6,311 nucleotides of DNA from an uncultured Prevotella sp. GTDB lineage: Bacteria; Bacteroidota; Bacteroidia; Bacteroidales; Bacteroidaceae. Made by a program: the position numbers and the translations under genes. Shown one piece after another: positions 1 to 6,258 of this stretch; positions within the stretch are counted from its first letter, which is position 1, and each line of letters opens with the position of its first letter. The stretch spans positions 1 to 6,311 of the forward strand of contig CALGHW010000256.1 of the NCBI GenBank assembly GCA_937916075.1, read 5' to 3'. The notes under the pieces were generated by a model, which searched no databases, had not been told where the DNA came from, and saw only the letters and a program-made list of their open reading frames with translations.

Positions 1-248
1 CTCTGCAGACGCTTGGCGTTCTCGTCCATACGGAACACACGCACCTTGCCGTCAGGGCAGCGGTAGGCCTTCAGTCCCTCGAAAGCCTCCTGTCCGTAGT
101 GCAGACAGGTAGCGGCCATGTGCATTTTGATATACTCGTCGGAGCAGATTTCTATCTCGCCCCATTTGCCGTCACGGTAGTAACAGCGCACGTTATAGTC
201 GGTCGGCCGGTAGCCGAAGGACAAGTTCGCCCAATCTAAATTTTTCAT
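1..248 (-). CDS. ilvE: Branched-chain amino acid aminotransferase, N-terminal part (cut by the window edge)
   Basis: PLP-dependent class IV aminotransferase that catalyses the last step of valine, leucine and isoleucine synthesis, or the first step of their breakdown, exchanging amino groups with glutamate/2-oxoglutarate in the cytoplasm. I translated the reverse complement by hand. It starts at ATG 248-246 (MKNLDWANLSFGYRPTDYNV) and stays open for 82 codons to the window edge. The stretch CLHYGQEAFEGLKAY at about residues 48-62 is the typical N-terminal signature of bacterial BCATs, and KVRVFRMDENAKRLQ follows it. The catalytic lysine lies in the missing C-terminal part, so activity cannot be judged. 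The start is supported by family similarity at the N-terminus and by a well-spaced promoter 52 bp upstream. It is separated from ispF by 126 bp, so it is probably its own transcription unit, although read-through from ispF is possible because I see no convincing terminator between them. Confidence 0.93.
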   Translation of the reverse strand, partial: MKNLDWANLSFGYRPTDYNVRCYYRDGKWGEIEICSDEYIKMHMAATCLHYGQEAFEGLKAYRCPDGKVRVFRMDENAKRLQ

Positions 249-299
249 ACTCTAATGATATTTTTAAGCGTAATACAATCGTGTAATCTTGTGTCAGTG

Positions 300-332
300 G
301 CAAAATTACTCAAAATATTGTTTTTTTGCAAC
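300..332 (-). promoter_or_regulatory. Predicted Bacteroidota promoter for ilvE
   Basis: On the minus strand a -7 box TAATTTTGC (308-300) matches TAnnTTTGC exactly. A GTTG -33 element (332-329) lies 20 bp upstream, the usual spacing for the Bacteroidota primary sigma factor. It would start transcription near 294, leaving a leader of about 45 nt before the ilvE ATG. It is a pattern match only. Confidence 0.65.
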
Positions 333-374
333 ACTTTGGGCTAAAAAGTAAGAGAGAAGCGTCAAGACAGCAGT

Positions 375-854
375 CTATACTTTCTCTATCAGCACCGTGG
401 CATAAGCACTGATGCCCTCTTCGCGTCCTGTGAATCCGAGGCGTTCGGTGGTGGTGGCCTTGATGGAGATGTTGTCCGGGTCGGTGTCAAGCACCTGGGC
501 CAGACAGGTTTGCATGGCCGGTATGTGCGGGTTCATCTTGGGGCGTTCGGCACAGATGGTGGCGTCGATGTTGCCCAGCCGGTAGCCTTTGGTGGCGATG
601 AGGTTGGCAGTCTTCTTCAGCAGAATCTTGCTGTCGATGTTCAGTGTGTCGGCCGCCGTGTCGGGGAAGTGGTAACCTATGTCCCTCATGTTGGCCGCTC
701 CCAGCATGGCGTCGCAGATGGCGAGTATCAGCACGTCGGCGTCGCTGTGGCCCAGCAGTCCCATGGTATGGTCTATCTGGATGCCGCCTATCCACAGTTC
801 ACGGCCCTCCACGAGGCGGTGAACGTCAAATCCGAATCCTACTCTGATGTTCAT
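375..854 (-). CDS. ispF: 2-C-methyl-D-erythritol 2,4-cyclodiphosphate synthase (IspF), with a zinc-ligand substitution
   Basis: Fifth enzyme of the MEP isoprenoid pathway. It cyclises CDP-methylerythritol 2-phosphate to methylerythritol cyclodiphosphate, releasing CMP, and works as a cytoplasmic homotrimer. The 159-residue length is normal for a stand-alone IspF. Visible family motifs are GFDVH (Asp10 and His12, two zinc ligands), GLLGHSDADV (32-41), AANMRDIGYHFPDT (53-66, with Asp58 equivalent to E. coli Asp56), AERPKMNPHIPAM (nucleotide side) and KATTTERLGFTGREEGI near the C-terminus. The oddity is residue 44, encoded at 725-723. Aligned without gaps to E. coli IspF, it falls on His42, the third zinc ligand, but is Leu (codon CTC; a single base away from CAC). 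The rest of the protein looks intact. The start codon overlaps the stop of the upstream PASTA gene (ATGA, 854-851), which suggests translational coupling. Family assignment is very secure; full catalytic competence is not. Confidence 0.97.
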   Translation of the reverse strand: MNIRVGFGFDVHRLVEGRELWIGGIQIDHTMGLLGHSDADVLILAICDAMLGAANMRDIGYHFPDTAADTLNIDSKILLKKTANLIATKGYRLGNIDATICAERPKMNPHIPAMQTCLAQVLDTDPDNISIKATTTERLGFTGREEGISAYATVLIEKV

Positions 855-1555
855 TTCTTGTCTGTTTGTTGTGTATGTCCTTGTTCTTCAGTTGTCTCCT
901 CTTTCGTCTGCGGTTCGGTCACTTCCTCAAACTCGTCGATGTCTTGGTTGGTCTCGGCCTCGTCGTGCTCCGCATAGTCAATGTCCACCGAGCCCTCGTC
1001 ATACTGTCCGTTGCCCACCAGCAGCGTCAGCGGCGCGTCGATAGGCACCAGGTCGCCGTTGGCCACTCTCCGTCCCTGGCTTTCGATGCCGTACACCCAG
1101 TCTTTCTCGCCCATGACCATTTTGGGTTGCGTCAGCTTGAATCCCATGGACTGCAGTTTGGCCATGGCTTCCCGCGAGCTGCTGTTGTCTATCACGTCGG
1201 GGATGGTGAAGGCCGGCGACGAGGGTGAGTTGACCGTCACATAGATGGTGTGTCCCTCTTTCACCTTGGTGCCGTAGCCCGGGCTTTGCGCCAGGATGCA
1301 GTTGGCCGGCAGATTCTTGTTGTAGCCCGAGTCGGTCACGACGATAAGCAGTCCGTCACTTTCCAGCAGGTCGCTGGCCTTGTCGAAGTCCATACCCTTG
1401 ATGTTGGGCACGGGAATGCCCTGTCCGTGGTGTGTGTAGAGGTCCAGTCCGAACTTCACCCCGAGGCAGAGCGCCACCACCACGGCTGCCATGGCGGCGA
1501 GGTTACCCCACAGGTATTTGCTGGCCAGTTTCTTGAAAAAATCGTTCGATTTCAT
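851..1555 (-). CDS. Membrane-anchored PASTA-domain protein
   Basis: Predicted 234-residue inner-membrane protein. A short cytoplasmic N-terminus (MKSNDFFKKLASKYLWG) precedes one hydrophobic segment (about 17-38, NLAAMAAVVVALCLGVKFGL). Two periplasmic PASTA domains follow (about 46-110 and 116-182; each opens with a P-[DN]-[IV] motif such as VPNIKGM and IPDVIDN). The tail is very acidic and Glu/Thr-rich (about 185-234). PASTA domains in other bacteria bind peptidoglycan or occur in Ser/Thr kinases and penicillin-binding proteins. Here there is no kinase or transpeptidase domain, so the exact role is unknown; cell-envelope sensing or scaffolding is an inference. The reading frame is open to an ATG at 1645, but I chose the ATG at 1555. 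The extra 30 residues would precede the predicted transcription start (about 1608) and overlap the promoter, whereas MKSNDFFKKLA plus a membrane helix matches the family N-terminus. It overlaps ispF by 4 bp, forming a two-gene unit. Confidence 0.87.
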   Translation of the reverse strand: MKSNDFFKKLASKYLWGNLAAMAAVVVALCLGVKFGLDLYTHHGQGIPVPNIKGMDFDKASDLLESDGLLIVVTDSGYNKNLPANCILAQSPGYGTKVKEGHTIYVTVNSPSSPAFTIPDVIDNSSSREAMAKLQSMGFKLTQPKMVMGEKDWVYGIESQGRRVANGDLVPIDAPLTLLVGNGQYDEGSVDIDYAEHDEAETNQDIDEFEEVTEPQTKEETTEEQGHTQQTDKK

Positions 1556-1613
1556 GTCTGTCGTATGATAAGCCGAAGCTGTCTGTTGATATAGGATACT
1601 AACTGTATAAGTT

Positions 1614-1646
1614 GCAAAAATACGCCATTTATGCCAAACGGCCAAA
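1614..1646 (-). promoter_or_regulatory. Predicted Bacteroidota promoter for the PASTA-ispF unit
   Basis: On the minus strand a -7 box TATTTTTGC (1622-1614) fits TAnnTTTGC exactly, and a TTTG -33 element (1646-1643) lies 20 bp upstream. Predicted transcription starts near 1608, giving a leader of about 50 nt to the ATG at 1555. The -33 element begins only about 20 bp past the HTCS stop codon, so the PASTA-ispF unit can be expressed independently of the sensor gene. The promoter overlaps the upstream ATG at 1645, which argues against that longer start. Confidence 0.7.
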
Positions 1647-1669
1647 CTTTTGACCGCTTTTCGGCCGTC
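1637..1669 (-). terminator. Weak stem-loop at the 3' end of the HTCS gene
   Basis: In the minus-strand transcript GACGGCC (1669-1663) can pair with GGCCGTT (1643-1637): six Watson-Crick pairs and one G-U pair around a 19-nt loop. The 5' arm overlaps the HTCS stop codon. Only a short T run follows, so termination efficiency is doubtful. The 3' arm overlaps the -33 region of the next promoter. Confidence 0.3.
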
Positions 1670-4600
1670 AGTTGGTCTTGCGCAGGTCGGTAGGCGTCAC
1701 GCCAAACTCCTCTTTGAAGCATTTGGAGAAGTAGCGCAGTGAGGAGAATCCGCAGGCGAAGGCGATGTCCGTGATGCTGGTTTCCTCGCTGAGCAGCTTC
1801 TGGTAGGCATGTTTCAGCCGGATGTTGCGGATAAATTCCACGGTCGACAGGCCGGTGATGGACTTGAGCTTGCGGTAAAGGGTGGATTTAGACATGCACA
1901 TGGCCTCGGCCAGATTGATGACATCGAAGTCCTCGTCGGCGAGATGCTCCTCGATGAGTGCCATCAGCCGGTCTATCAGTCTCTTGTCCAGTGTCGATAT
2001 CTCCAGCTTGTCGGCCTCGGGTTTCTCGTCGGTCCTGAAGTCGGCTTGTTGTTTGTGGCGGGTGCGCAGGAAGTTGTCTATGCGGGCCTTGAGCACGTTG
2101 AGCTCGAAAGGTTTGGCCACATAGCCATCGGCGCCGGCGTCATAACACTCGGCTCGGTCTTCGGGAGTGTTGCGGGCCGTGAGCAGTATGATGGGTATAT
2201 GACTTGTGTCCACGTCGTTTTTCAGTTGTCGGCACAGTGTCAGTCCGTCCATGACGGGCATCATCACATCCGAGATAATCAGGTCGGGCTCATGGCTTTT
2301 CATGGCTTGGAGAGCTTCCTGTCCGTTGGCGGCTTTCATCACCTGGTGGTAACGGGAGAAGATATGTTCCATGAGTATGAGCAGTTCCTCGTTGTCCTCC
2401 ACGATGAGCAGTGTCTTGTCATCGGCGGTGTTGTCCGGCGCTGTTTCGTCGGCCTCCCGCTTGATGGCCTTCAGGGCCAGACGGTCATGGTCGGCTGCTG
2501 TGGGCTGTCGGTCGGTCTCGTCGTCCGTGTAGGTTGAGCGGTCGATGGGCAGCAGCAAGGTGAATGTGGAGCCTTGTCCCTCGTGGCTGTCCACGCTGAC
2601 TGAGGCATGGTGCAGGTCGGCCAGTTCCTTGACCAGCGACAGGCCGATACCGTTGGAGTCATACCGTTGCTGGGAGGTGTAGAACCGTTCGAAGATATGG
2701 CTCAGCTCCTCCGCTTTCATACCCTTGCCCGTGTCCTTGACGGCTATAGCGGCGCAGTTGCGTCCCTGGCTGTCCTCCTGCAGGTTGACGGTGACGTTGA
2801 TGTCGCCTTGGGCTGTGTATTTGAAGGCGTTGGAGAGCAGGTTTATCATGATTTTCTCCACTTTGTCGTGGTCAAACCACGCTTGGATGTGGGGCGTGCA
2901 GGTTTGGAATCCGAAGGCGATGTGCTTTTTCTGTACCATTGGCTCAAAGTAATTGCGGCATAGGTCGGCCAGGAATTCAGCCAAGTCGCCCTCTGTCACT
3001 TTGAGGTGCATCTTGCCGTTGTCTATTTTGCGGAAGTCGAGCACCTGCTGGATGAGCTGTTTCAGCTTGTCGAGGTTCACTTTGATTTGATCGAGCTGCG
3101 GCAACTGGTAGTCTATCGACATCTTCATGTCGTCGATGATGCACGAGATGACTGTGATAGGCGTGAGGAAGTCGTGCGACACATTGGTGAAGTAGCGCAG
3201 CTTGGTCTGTGTGAGTTCCTCGTCCTTCTCCTTTTCTATCTTGGTGATGCGCAGTTGTTCGCGTTCCTTCAGCCGGCGTTTGCCATTCTTGTACAGGTAG
3301 AGTGCGGCCGTAGCGGTGGCTAATATATATAAGGTATAGGCCCACCATGTCTCATAGAGGTGTGGCTGTCGGTATACGGTGTACACGCTCACATTGTTGC
3401 TCCATTGTCCGTTGGCGTCGGTCGCTTTCAGTAATAGCTTGTGTCTGCCTTTGGGCAGGTCGTTGTAGTAGGCAAACACCCTGCCTTCGCTTGTATAGGT
3501 CCATTCGCGGTCCACGCCTTCCAGCTTGTAGGCATATACGGTTTTGCCCGGATTGCGGTAGTTGCAGGCCGTGAAGTCAATCTCGATGTTGCGCGCGTCG
3601 CGGCCCAGGCTGATGTGTCGCTGGGTGTCGTCCAGCCGGTAGGCGTCGCCGAGCAGTCCGCTGAAGACCGACTGTCCGCTGATTTTCACGTCCGACACCA
3701 CGGGACGTGTCGGTCGTGCCTTGCCCCGTGATGCCTTGCGGGGGTCTATGCTGACGATACCCCCCGTTCCTGCAAAGTAGAAGCGTCCTGTCGTCGGGAA
3801 GTAAGAGTAAGCGTTTTTGGCGTATGCCGTCACGGCTATCTGGTCGCCCGTCGAGTAGATGCTCACATTGTGGTTGGTGGGATCATATTTGATGAGGCTG
3901 GCTGTCGTGGTAATCCACACGTTGCCGTCCTTGTCGGTCGTCACGTTGATAATCTCTTGTTGGATGATTCCTTCAAAATATTTGGATAAGTCTTCCGTCT
4001 TGTGGGTTTTCAGGTCGTGGCAGAACAGTAGTCCCTCGGTCAGTCCAATCCACACCTTGCCCCGGCGCGTGTCCGTGGCCAGTGCCTCTATGTGGTTGGT
4101 GGGCAGTGGCGTGTTGCGGCTGTTGCTCACCCGGCATCCTGTGATTCTCACCGTTCCGTTCGTGTTTTTGTAGTTCACCTTATAGATACCTTGTGTGCGG
4201 CTGCCCATCCATATTTCGCCCGGTGTGGGTTCCGTCATGGTGTAAATGTCGGCGAGGTCCAGCCCGGTCCGCATGAAGTTGCGTCCTGCTGGTTTTACGG
4301 CGATGCCGTCTTTGGTGGATACCCACACGTTGTGGCAGGCGTCTTCCAGGTACCACTGCAGGTTGCCCAGTTTGATTTTGTCGAAGTCGTATATTTTGAC
4401 CGCCCGGACCGTAGTGGCATCCTTTTCCAGTTCCCACAGCTCCCGTTCATAGAGCGTGGCCACCCATACGTGTCCTTCCGGCAGAAAAGTTGGTTGGCAG
4501 ATGAAGGCAATATCTGACAAATTGTTGATATGAGCCAGTGAAGCCATGGATGGCCAGGCGTCAAACTTTCCGTTTGTGCGGAGCAGGCACAGGCCCATTC

Positions 4601-5711
4601 CTTGTTGTGACAGCCATTCGTCGCCGTCGCGGTCGGTAAACAGGGCCCGTATGTCCGTGTCCAGTCCGTATTGTTTGCAGATGTTGTCCAGCGGTGTGTT
4701 GACAAAGGGCAGCTCGTTGTACCGCAGCTGGTAGATGCCGGTGTTGAAAGCCGATATCCATACCGTGCCGTCAGGGTCTTTGTAGATGGCGTTGAAGAAG
4801 TGGCTCATCTGTCGGGTGATATCGTCAGCCGTCACCTCTTCCAGGCTGTCGCCGTGGGGCTTGAGCATCACGAATCCATATTGTCCCACGGTCCACAGGT
4901 ATCCATACTTGTCGTCTTGCACGATGCTGTACACCGACTTGATTTTGTTGCCCAGTGCCGGGGCGTAGTGTGCCTTGCGGATGTGCCCGTGGCCATCCAT
5001 GGTGTAGAGTCCCTCGCCCCAAGTGGTAATCCAGTAGCGTCGGTGGTTGTCCTGAAACAGGTGGAAGGGGTTGTCGGAGTTGCCCATTTGGGGCATCTTG
5101 ACAAAGCGACTGGCCTGGCGGTCGTATCGCCAGAGTCCGGCCTTCCAGAACATGACCCACAGTTGTCCTTGCGCGTCGATGATGAGCGAGTTGACACTGG
5201 TGGCGGGCAGTTTGTGTTGGTCGCAGCGTTCACAGTGTCGCAGGTCGGCCGACAGCCTGACCAAGCGCTTGTAGGTGCCTACCCACACCTGTCCGTCACG
5301 GTCAGGCATGATGGCCCGAATCTCCGTGTTGAGGTCGTCAAAGGGGAGTGTCTTGATGTGAAAGGTCTGCTTGTCCATCAGGTTGAGCCCCTTTCTTGTT
5401 CCGATATAGTAATAGCGGTTGTCCTCGGCGACGCACAGCACGTCGTTGCTCACCAACAGGTTGGGGTTGCGCAGCCCCGACCGGAAGGTCTGTATCCTGT
5501 AGCCGTCATAGCGGCACACACCGCTCTTGGTGCCAATCCACATGATGCCGTTACGGTCGCGGTATACGCAGTTGACCGTGGCGGAGGGCAGTTGCCTGAG
5601 CAGCGGAAAGGGCTTGACGATGACGCTTGATGTTGCCGCCCGGCATCCCGTCCATGTGGTTGCCAGGGTCAGCAAGAGCGCAAGAAGGCAAGTTCGTATG
5701 TGAAGACTCAT
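1668..5711 (-). CDS. Hybrid two-component system regulator (HTCS): double beta-propeller sensor, histidine kinase, receiver and AraC-type DNA-binding domain
   Basis: Single-chain sensor-regulator of the type that detects glycan fragments in the periplasm and switches on polysaccharide-utilisation genes. Domains in order: signal peptide (1 to about 25, core LLALLLTLATT); 14 Reg_prop-like blade motifs of the DxxGxxWIGTxxGL type (starting near 51, 95, 137, 179, 221, 266, 312, 360, 411, 456, 497, 549, 592 and 641), consistent with two seven-bladed propellers; Y_Y_Y domain (about 700-782); one membrane helix (about 789-807); a charged, probably coiled-coil linker (808-838); HisKA with phospho-acceptor His846 in NVSHDFLTP; HATPase with N box Asn957/Asn961 (NLLSN), G1 box DTGKGM (993-998) and G2 box NGIGLSL (from 1020); receiver with acidic pair Glu1105/Asp1106, phospho-acceptor Asp1148, Thr1178 and Lys1200; and a C-terminal AraC-type domain (about 1243-1345) with helix-turn-helix motifs near 1267-1287 and 1312-1340. 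All key phosphotransfer residues are present and the length is normal for the family. The start at 5711 gives the signal peptide directly and lies about 20 nt after the predicted transcription start. The ligand cannot be told from sequence. The likely target is a divergent operon to the right. Confidence 0.96.
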   Translation of the reverse strand: MSLHIRTCLLALLLTLATTWTGCRAATSSVIVKPFPLLRQLPSATVNCVYRDRNGIMWIGTKSGVCRYDGYRIQTFRSGLRNPNLLVSNDVLCVAEDNRYYYIGTRKGLNLMDKQTFHIKTLPFDDLNTEIRAIMPDRDGQVWVGTYKRLVRLSADLRHCERCDQHKLPATSVNSLIIDAQGQLWVMFWKAGLWRYDRQASRFVKMPQMGNSDNPFHLFQDNHRRYWITTWGEGLYTMDGHGHIRKAHYAPALGNKIKSVYSIVQDDKYGYLWTVGQYGFVMLKPHGDSLEEVTADDITRQMSHFFNAIYKDPDGTVWISAFNTGIYQLRYNELPFVNTPLDNICKQYGLDTDIRALFTDRDGDEWLSQQGMGLCLLRTNGKFDAWPSMASLAHINNLSDIAFICQPTFLPEGHVWVATLYERELWELEKDATTVRAVKIYDFDKIKLGNLQWYLEDACHNVWVSTKDGIAVKPAGRNFMRTGLDLADIYTMTEPTPGEIWMGSRTQGIYKVNYKNTNGTVRITGCRVSNSRNTPLPTNHIEALATDTRRGKVWIGLTEGLLFCHDLKTHKTEDLSKYFEGIIQQEIINVTTDKDGNVWITTTASLIKYDPTNHNVSIYSTGDQIAVTAYAKNAYSYFPTTGRFYFAGTGGIVSIDPRKASRGKARPTRPVVSDVKISGQSVFSGLLGDAYRLDDTQRHISLGRDARNIEIDFTACNYRNPGKTVYAYKLEGVDREWTYTSEGRVFAYYNDLPKGRHKLLLKATDANGQWSNNVSVYTVYRQPHLYETWWAYTLYILATATAALYLYKNGKRRLKEREQLRITKIEKEKDEELTQTKLRYFTNVSHDFLTPITVISCIIDDMKMSIDYQLPQLDQIKVNLDKLKQLIQQVLDFRKIDNGKMHLKVTEGDLAEFLADLCRNYFEPMVQKKHIAFGFQTCTPHIQAWFDHDKVEKIMINLLSNAFKYTAQGDINVTVNLQEDSQGRNCAAIAVKDTGKGMKAEELSHIFERFYTSQQRYDSNGIGLSLVKELADLHHASVSVDSHEGQGSTFTLLLPIDRSTYTDDETDRQPTAADHDRLALKAIKREADETAPDNTADDKTLLIVEDNEELLILMEHIFSRYHQVMKAANGQEALQAMKSHEPDLIISDVMMPVMDGLTLCRQLKNDVDTSHIPIILLTARNTPEDRAECYDAGADGYVAKPFELNVLKARIDNFLRTRHKQQADFRTDEKPEADKLEISTLDKRLIDRLMALIEEHLADEDFDVINLAEAMCMSKSTLYRKLKSITGLSTVEFIRNIRLKHAYQKLLSEETSITDIAFACGFSSLRYFSKCFKEEFGVTPTDLRKTN

Positions 5712-5736
5712 TTTAGTATGTTCAATAATAGTTTTT

Positions 5737-5745
5737 GCAAAATTA
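5737..5745 (-). promoter_or_regulatory. Predicted -7 box of the HTCS promoter
   Basis: TAATTTTGC on the minus strand (5745-5737) matches TAnnTTTGC exactly and would give a leader of only about 20 nt before the HTCS ATG. No clear TTTG lies 19-21 bp upstream; the nearest candidate is a T-rich run (CTTTTTC) at shorter spacing. The promoter may therefore be weak or helped by a regulator. Confidence 0.6.
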
Positions 5746-5792
5746 CTTCTTTTTGTTGAAAAAGTGCGCTTCTTTATGTCCTTTCATCGTCT

Positions 5793-5830
5793 TGGTGAAC
5801 TATTTTTTGCACATGGTGAACTATTTTTTG
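5793..5830. repeat. Tandem 17-bp direct repeat, candidate HTCS operator
   Basis: TGGTGAACTATTTTTTG occurs twice without mismatch, at 5793-5809 and 5814-5830, with starts 21 bp apart (two helical turns). A degenerate third copy (TGGccgACTtaTTTcTa, 11 of 17 identical) may lie at 5834-5850. AraC-type regulators, including the output domains of HTCS proteins, commonly bind direct repeats spaced by about two turns. This pair lies between the HTCS promoter and the rightward -7 box, about 50 bp upstream of the former and about 95 bp upstream of the latter. Binding by this HTCS is an inference from position and geometry. Confidence 0.6.
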
Positions 5831-5925
5831 TACTGGCCGACTTATTTCTATCCCCTAAACGGAAGATTGACGAATTATTGTCATCATTTGAATGAAAAGT
5901 GGACCTGTGTATGACTGATTATATC

Positions 5926-5934
5926 TATCTTTGC
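5926..5934 (+). promoter_or_regulatory. Predicted rightward -7 box for a divergent transcript
   Basis: TATCTTTGC (5926-5934) is an exact match to TAnnTTTGC. The expected -33 position (about 5900-5907) reads TGGACCTG, with no TTTG, which is what an activator-dependent promoter could look like. Transcription would start near 5940 and run away from the HTCS gene. Confidence 0.5.
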
Positions 5935-6008
5935 AGCGGTTAATTAATAATTTTAGTCATATTGTTAAGAGAGACGATTACTCAAAAAATAACTTATTAT
6001 CAGCTGCC

Positions 6009-6036
6009 GTGGAGAGCAGCGCAAGTTGCTCTCCAC
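6009..6036 (+). other. Strong stem-loop with a perfect 10-bp stem
   Basis: GTGGAGAGCA (6009-6018) and TGCTCTCCAC (6027-6036) are exact inverted repeats around an 8-nt loop (GCGCAAGT). No T tract follows, so it is not an intrinsic terminator in the rightward direction. An RNA structural role, protein binding site or DNA palindrome is possible. Confidence 0.7.
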
Positions 6037-6196
6037 TCATTCTCCTTCTGAGAGAGAAGCAGATAAAGGCAATTAGATTGTGAGGGTATATTGATTTTAA
6101 AGGTAGTTAGTAGATTTATTTGTTTTCATCTTTATGAAAAGAAATTCCTGGTGTGTGTCGTGAGACACTCTCAGTTCTCCGGGAAAAGATGAAACG

Positions 6197-6258
6197 AGCT
6201 GTTCTCATCAGTTGGCGTCAGTTTTGACTGTCCCGACCGTTGCGAGCAGCTTTTTTTT
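6197..6258 (+). terminator. Intrinsic-terminator-like stem-loop with T8 tract
   Basis: An outer 8-bp stem pairs AGCTGTTC (6197-6204) with GAGCAGCT (6244-6251), including one G-U pair. Stacked inside are GTTGG (6211-6215) with CCGAC (6233-6237), one G-U pair, and CAGT (6219-6222) with ACTG (6227-6230). Eight consecutive T's (6251-6258) follow directly. There is no protein gene just upstream on the plus strand, so it would end a non-coding transcript or act as an attenuator. The internal loops make its strength uncertain. Confidence 0.5.

Larger units (their letters stand above)
5940..6258 (+). ncRNA. Putative long leader or small RNA, from the rightward promoter to the terminator
   Basis: Between the predicted start (about 5940) and the T tract (ending 6258) lie about 320 nt without a convincing gene. 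The segment has a perfect 10-bp stem-loop at 6009-6036. It also has a small stem capped by a GUGA tetraloop (GTGTC 6155-6159 with GACAC 6164-6168) and a terminator-like stem-loop at 6197-6258. It could be the attenuated 5' leader of an operon lying past the right edge, or a free-standing small RNA. It matches no RNA family I can name. Transcription itself is unproven. Confidence 0.35.

Noticed and set aside
365..376. AGAC/GTCT hairpin at the end of ispF as a terminator
   Set aside because: The stem is only 4 bp and no T tract follows directly.
510..977. Plus-strand open frame of 155 codons opposite ispF and the PASTA gene
   Set aside because: It is antisense to two secure genes and has no recognisable product.
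1556..1645. Upstream in-frame extension of the PASTA protein (30 codons)
   Set aside because: It overlaps a well-formed promoter, would begin before the predicted transcription start, and encodes residues unlike the family N-terminus.
1809..2537. Plus-strand open frame of 242 codons opposite the receiver and kinase region
   Set aside because: It lies antisense to conserved HTCS domains and its composition is that of a mirrored frame.
4671..5630. Long plus-strand open frame of 319 codons opposite the HTCS gene
   Set aside because: It is an antisense shadow of the propeller-coding region, with no domain, promoter or family resemblance.
5869..5902. Small palindromes (TGAC...GTCA and TCATTTGAATGA) upstream of the rightward -7 box
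   Set aside because: They are too short to separate from chance in AT-rich DNA.
5813..5914. Plus-strand 33-codon open frame starting inside the direct repeat (MVNYFLYW...)
   Set aside because: It begins in the repeat, ends before the rightward -7 box, has no promoter of its own and looks like a chance frame.
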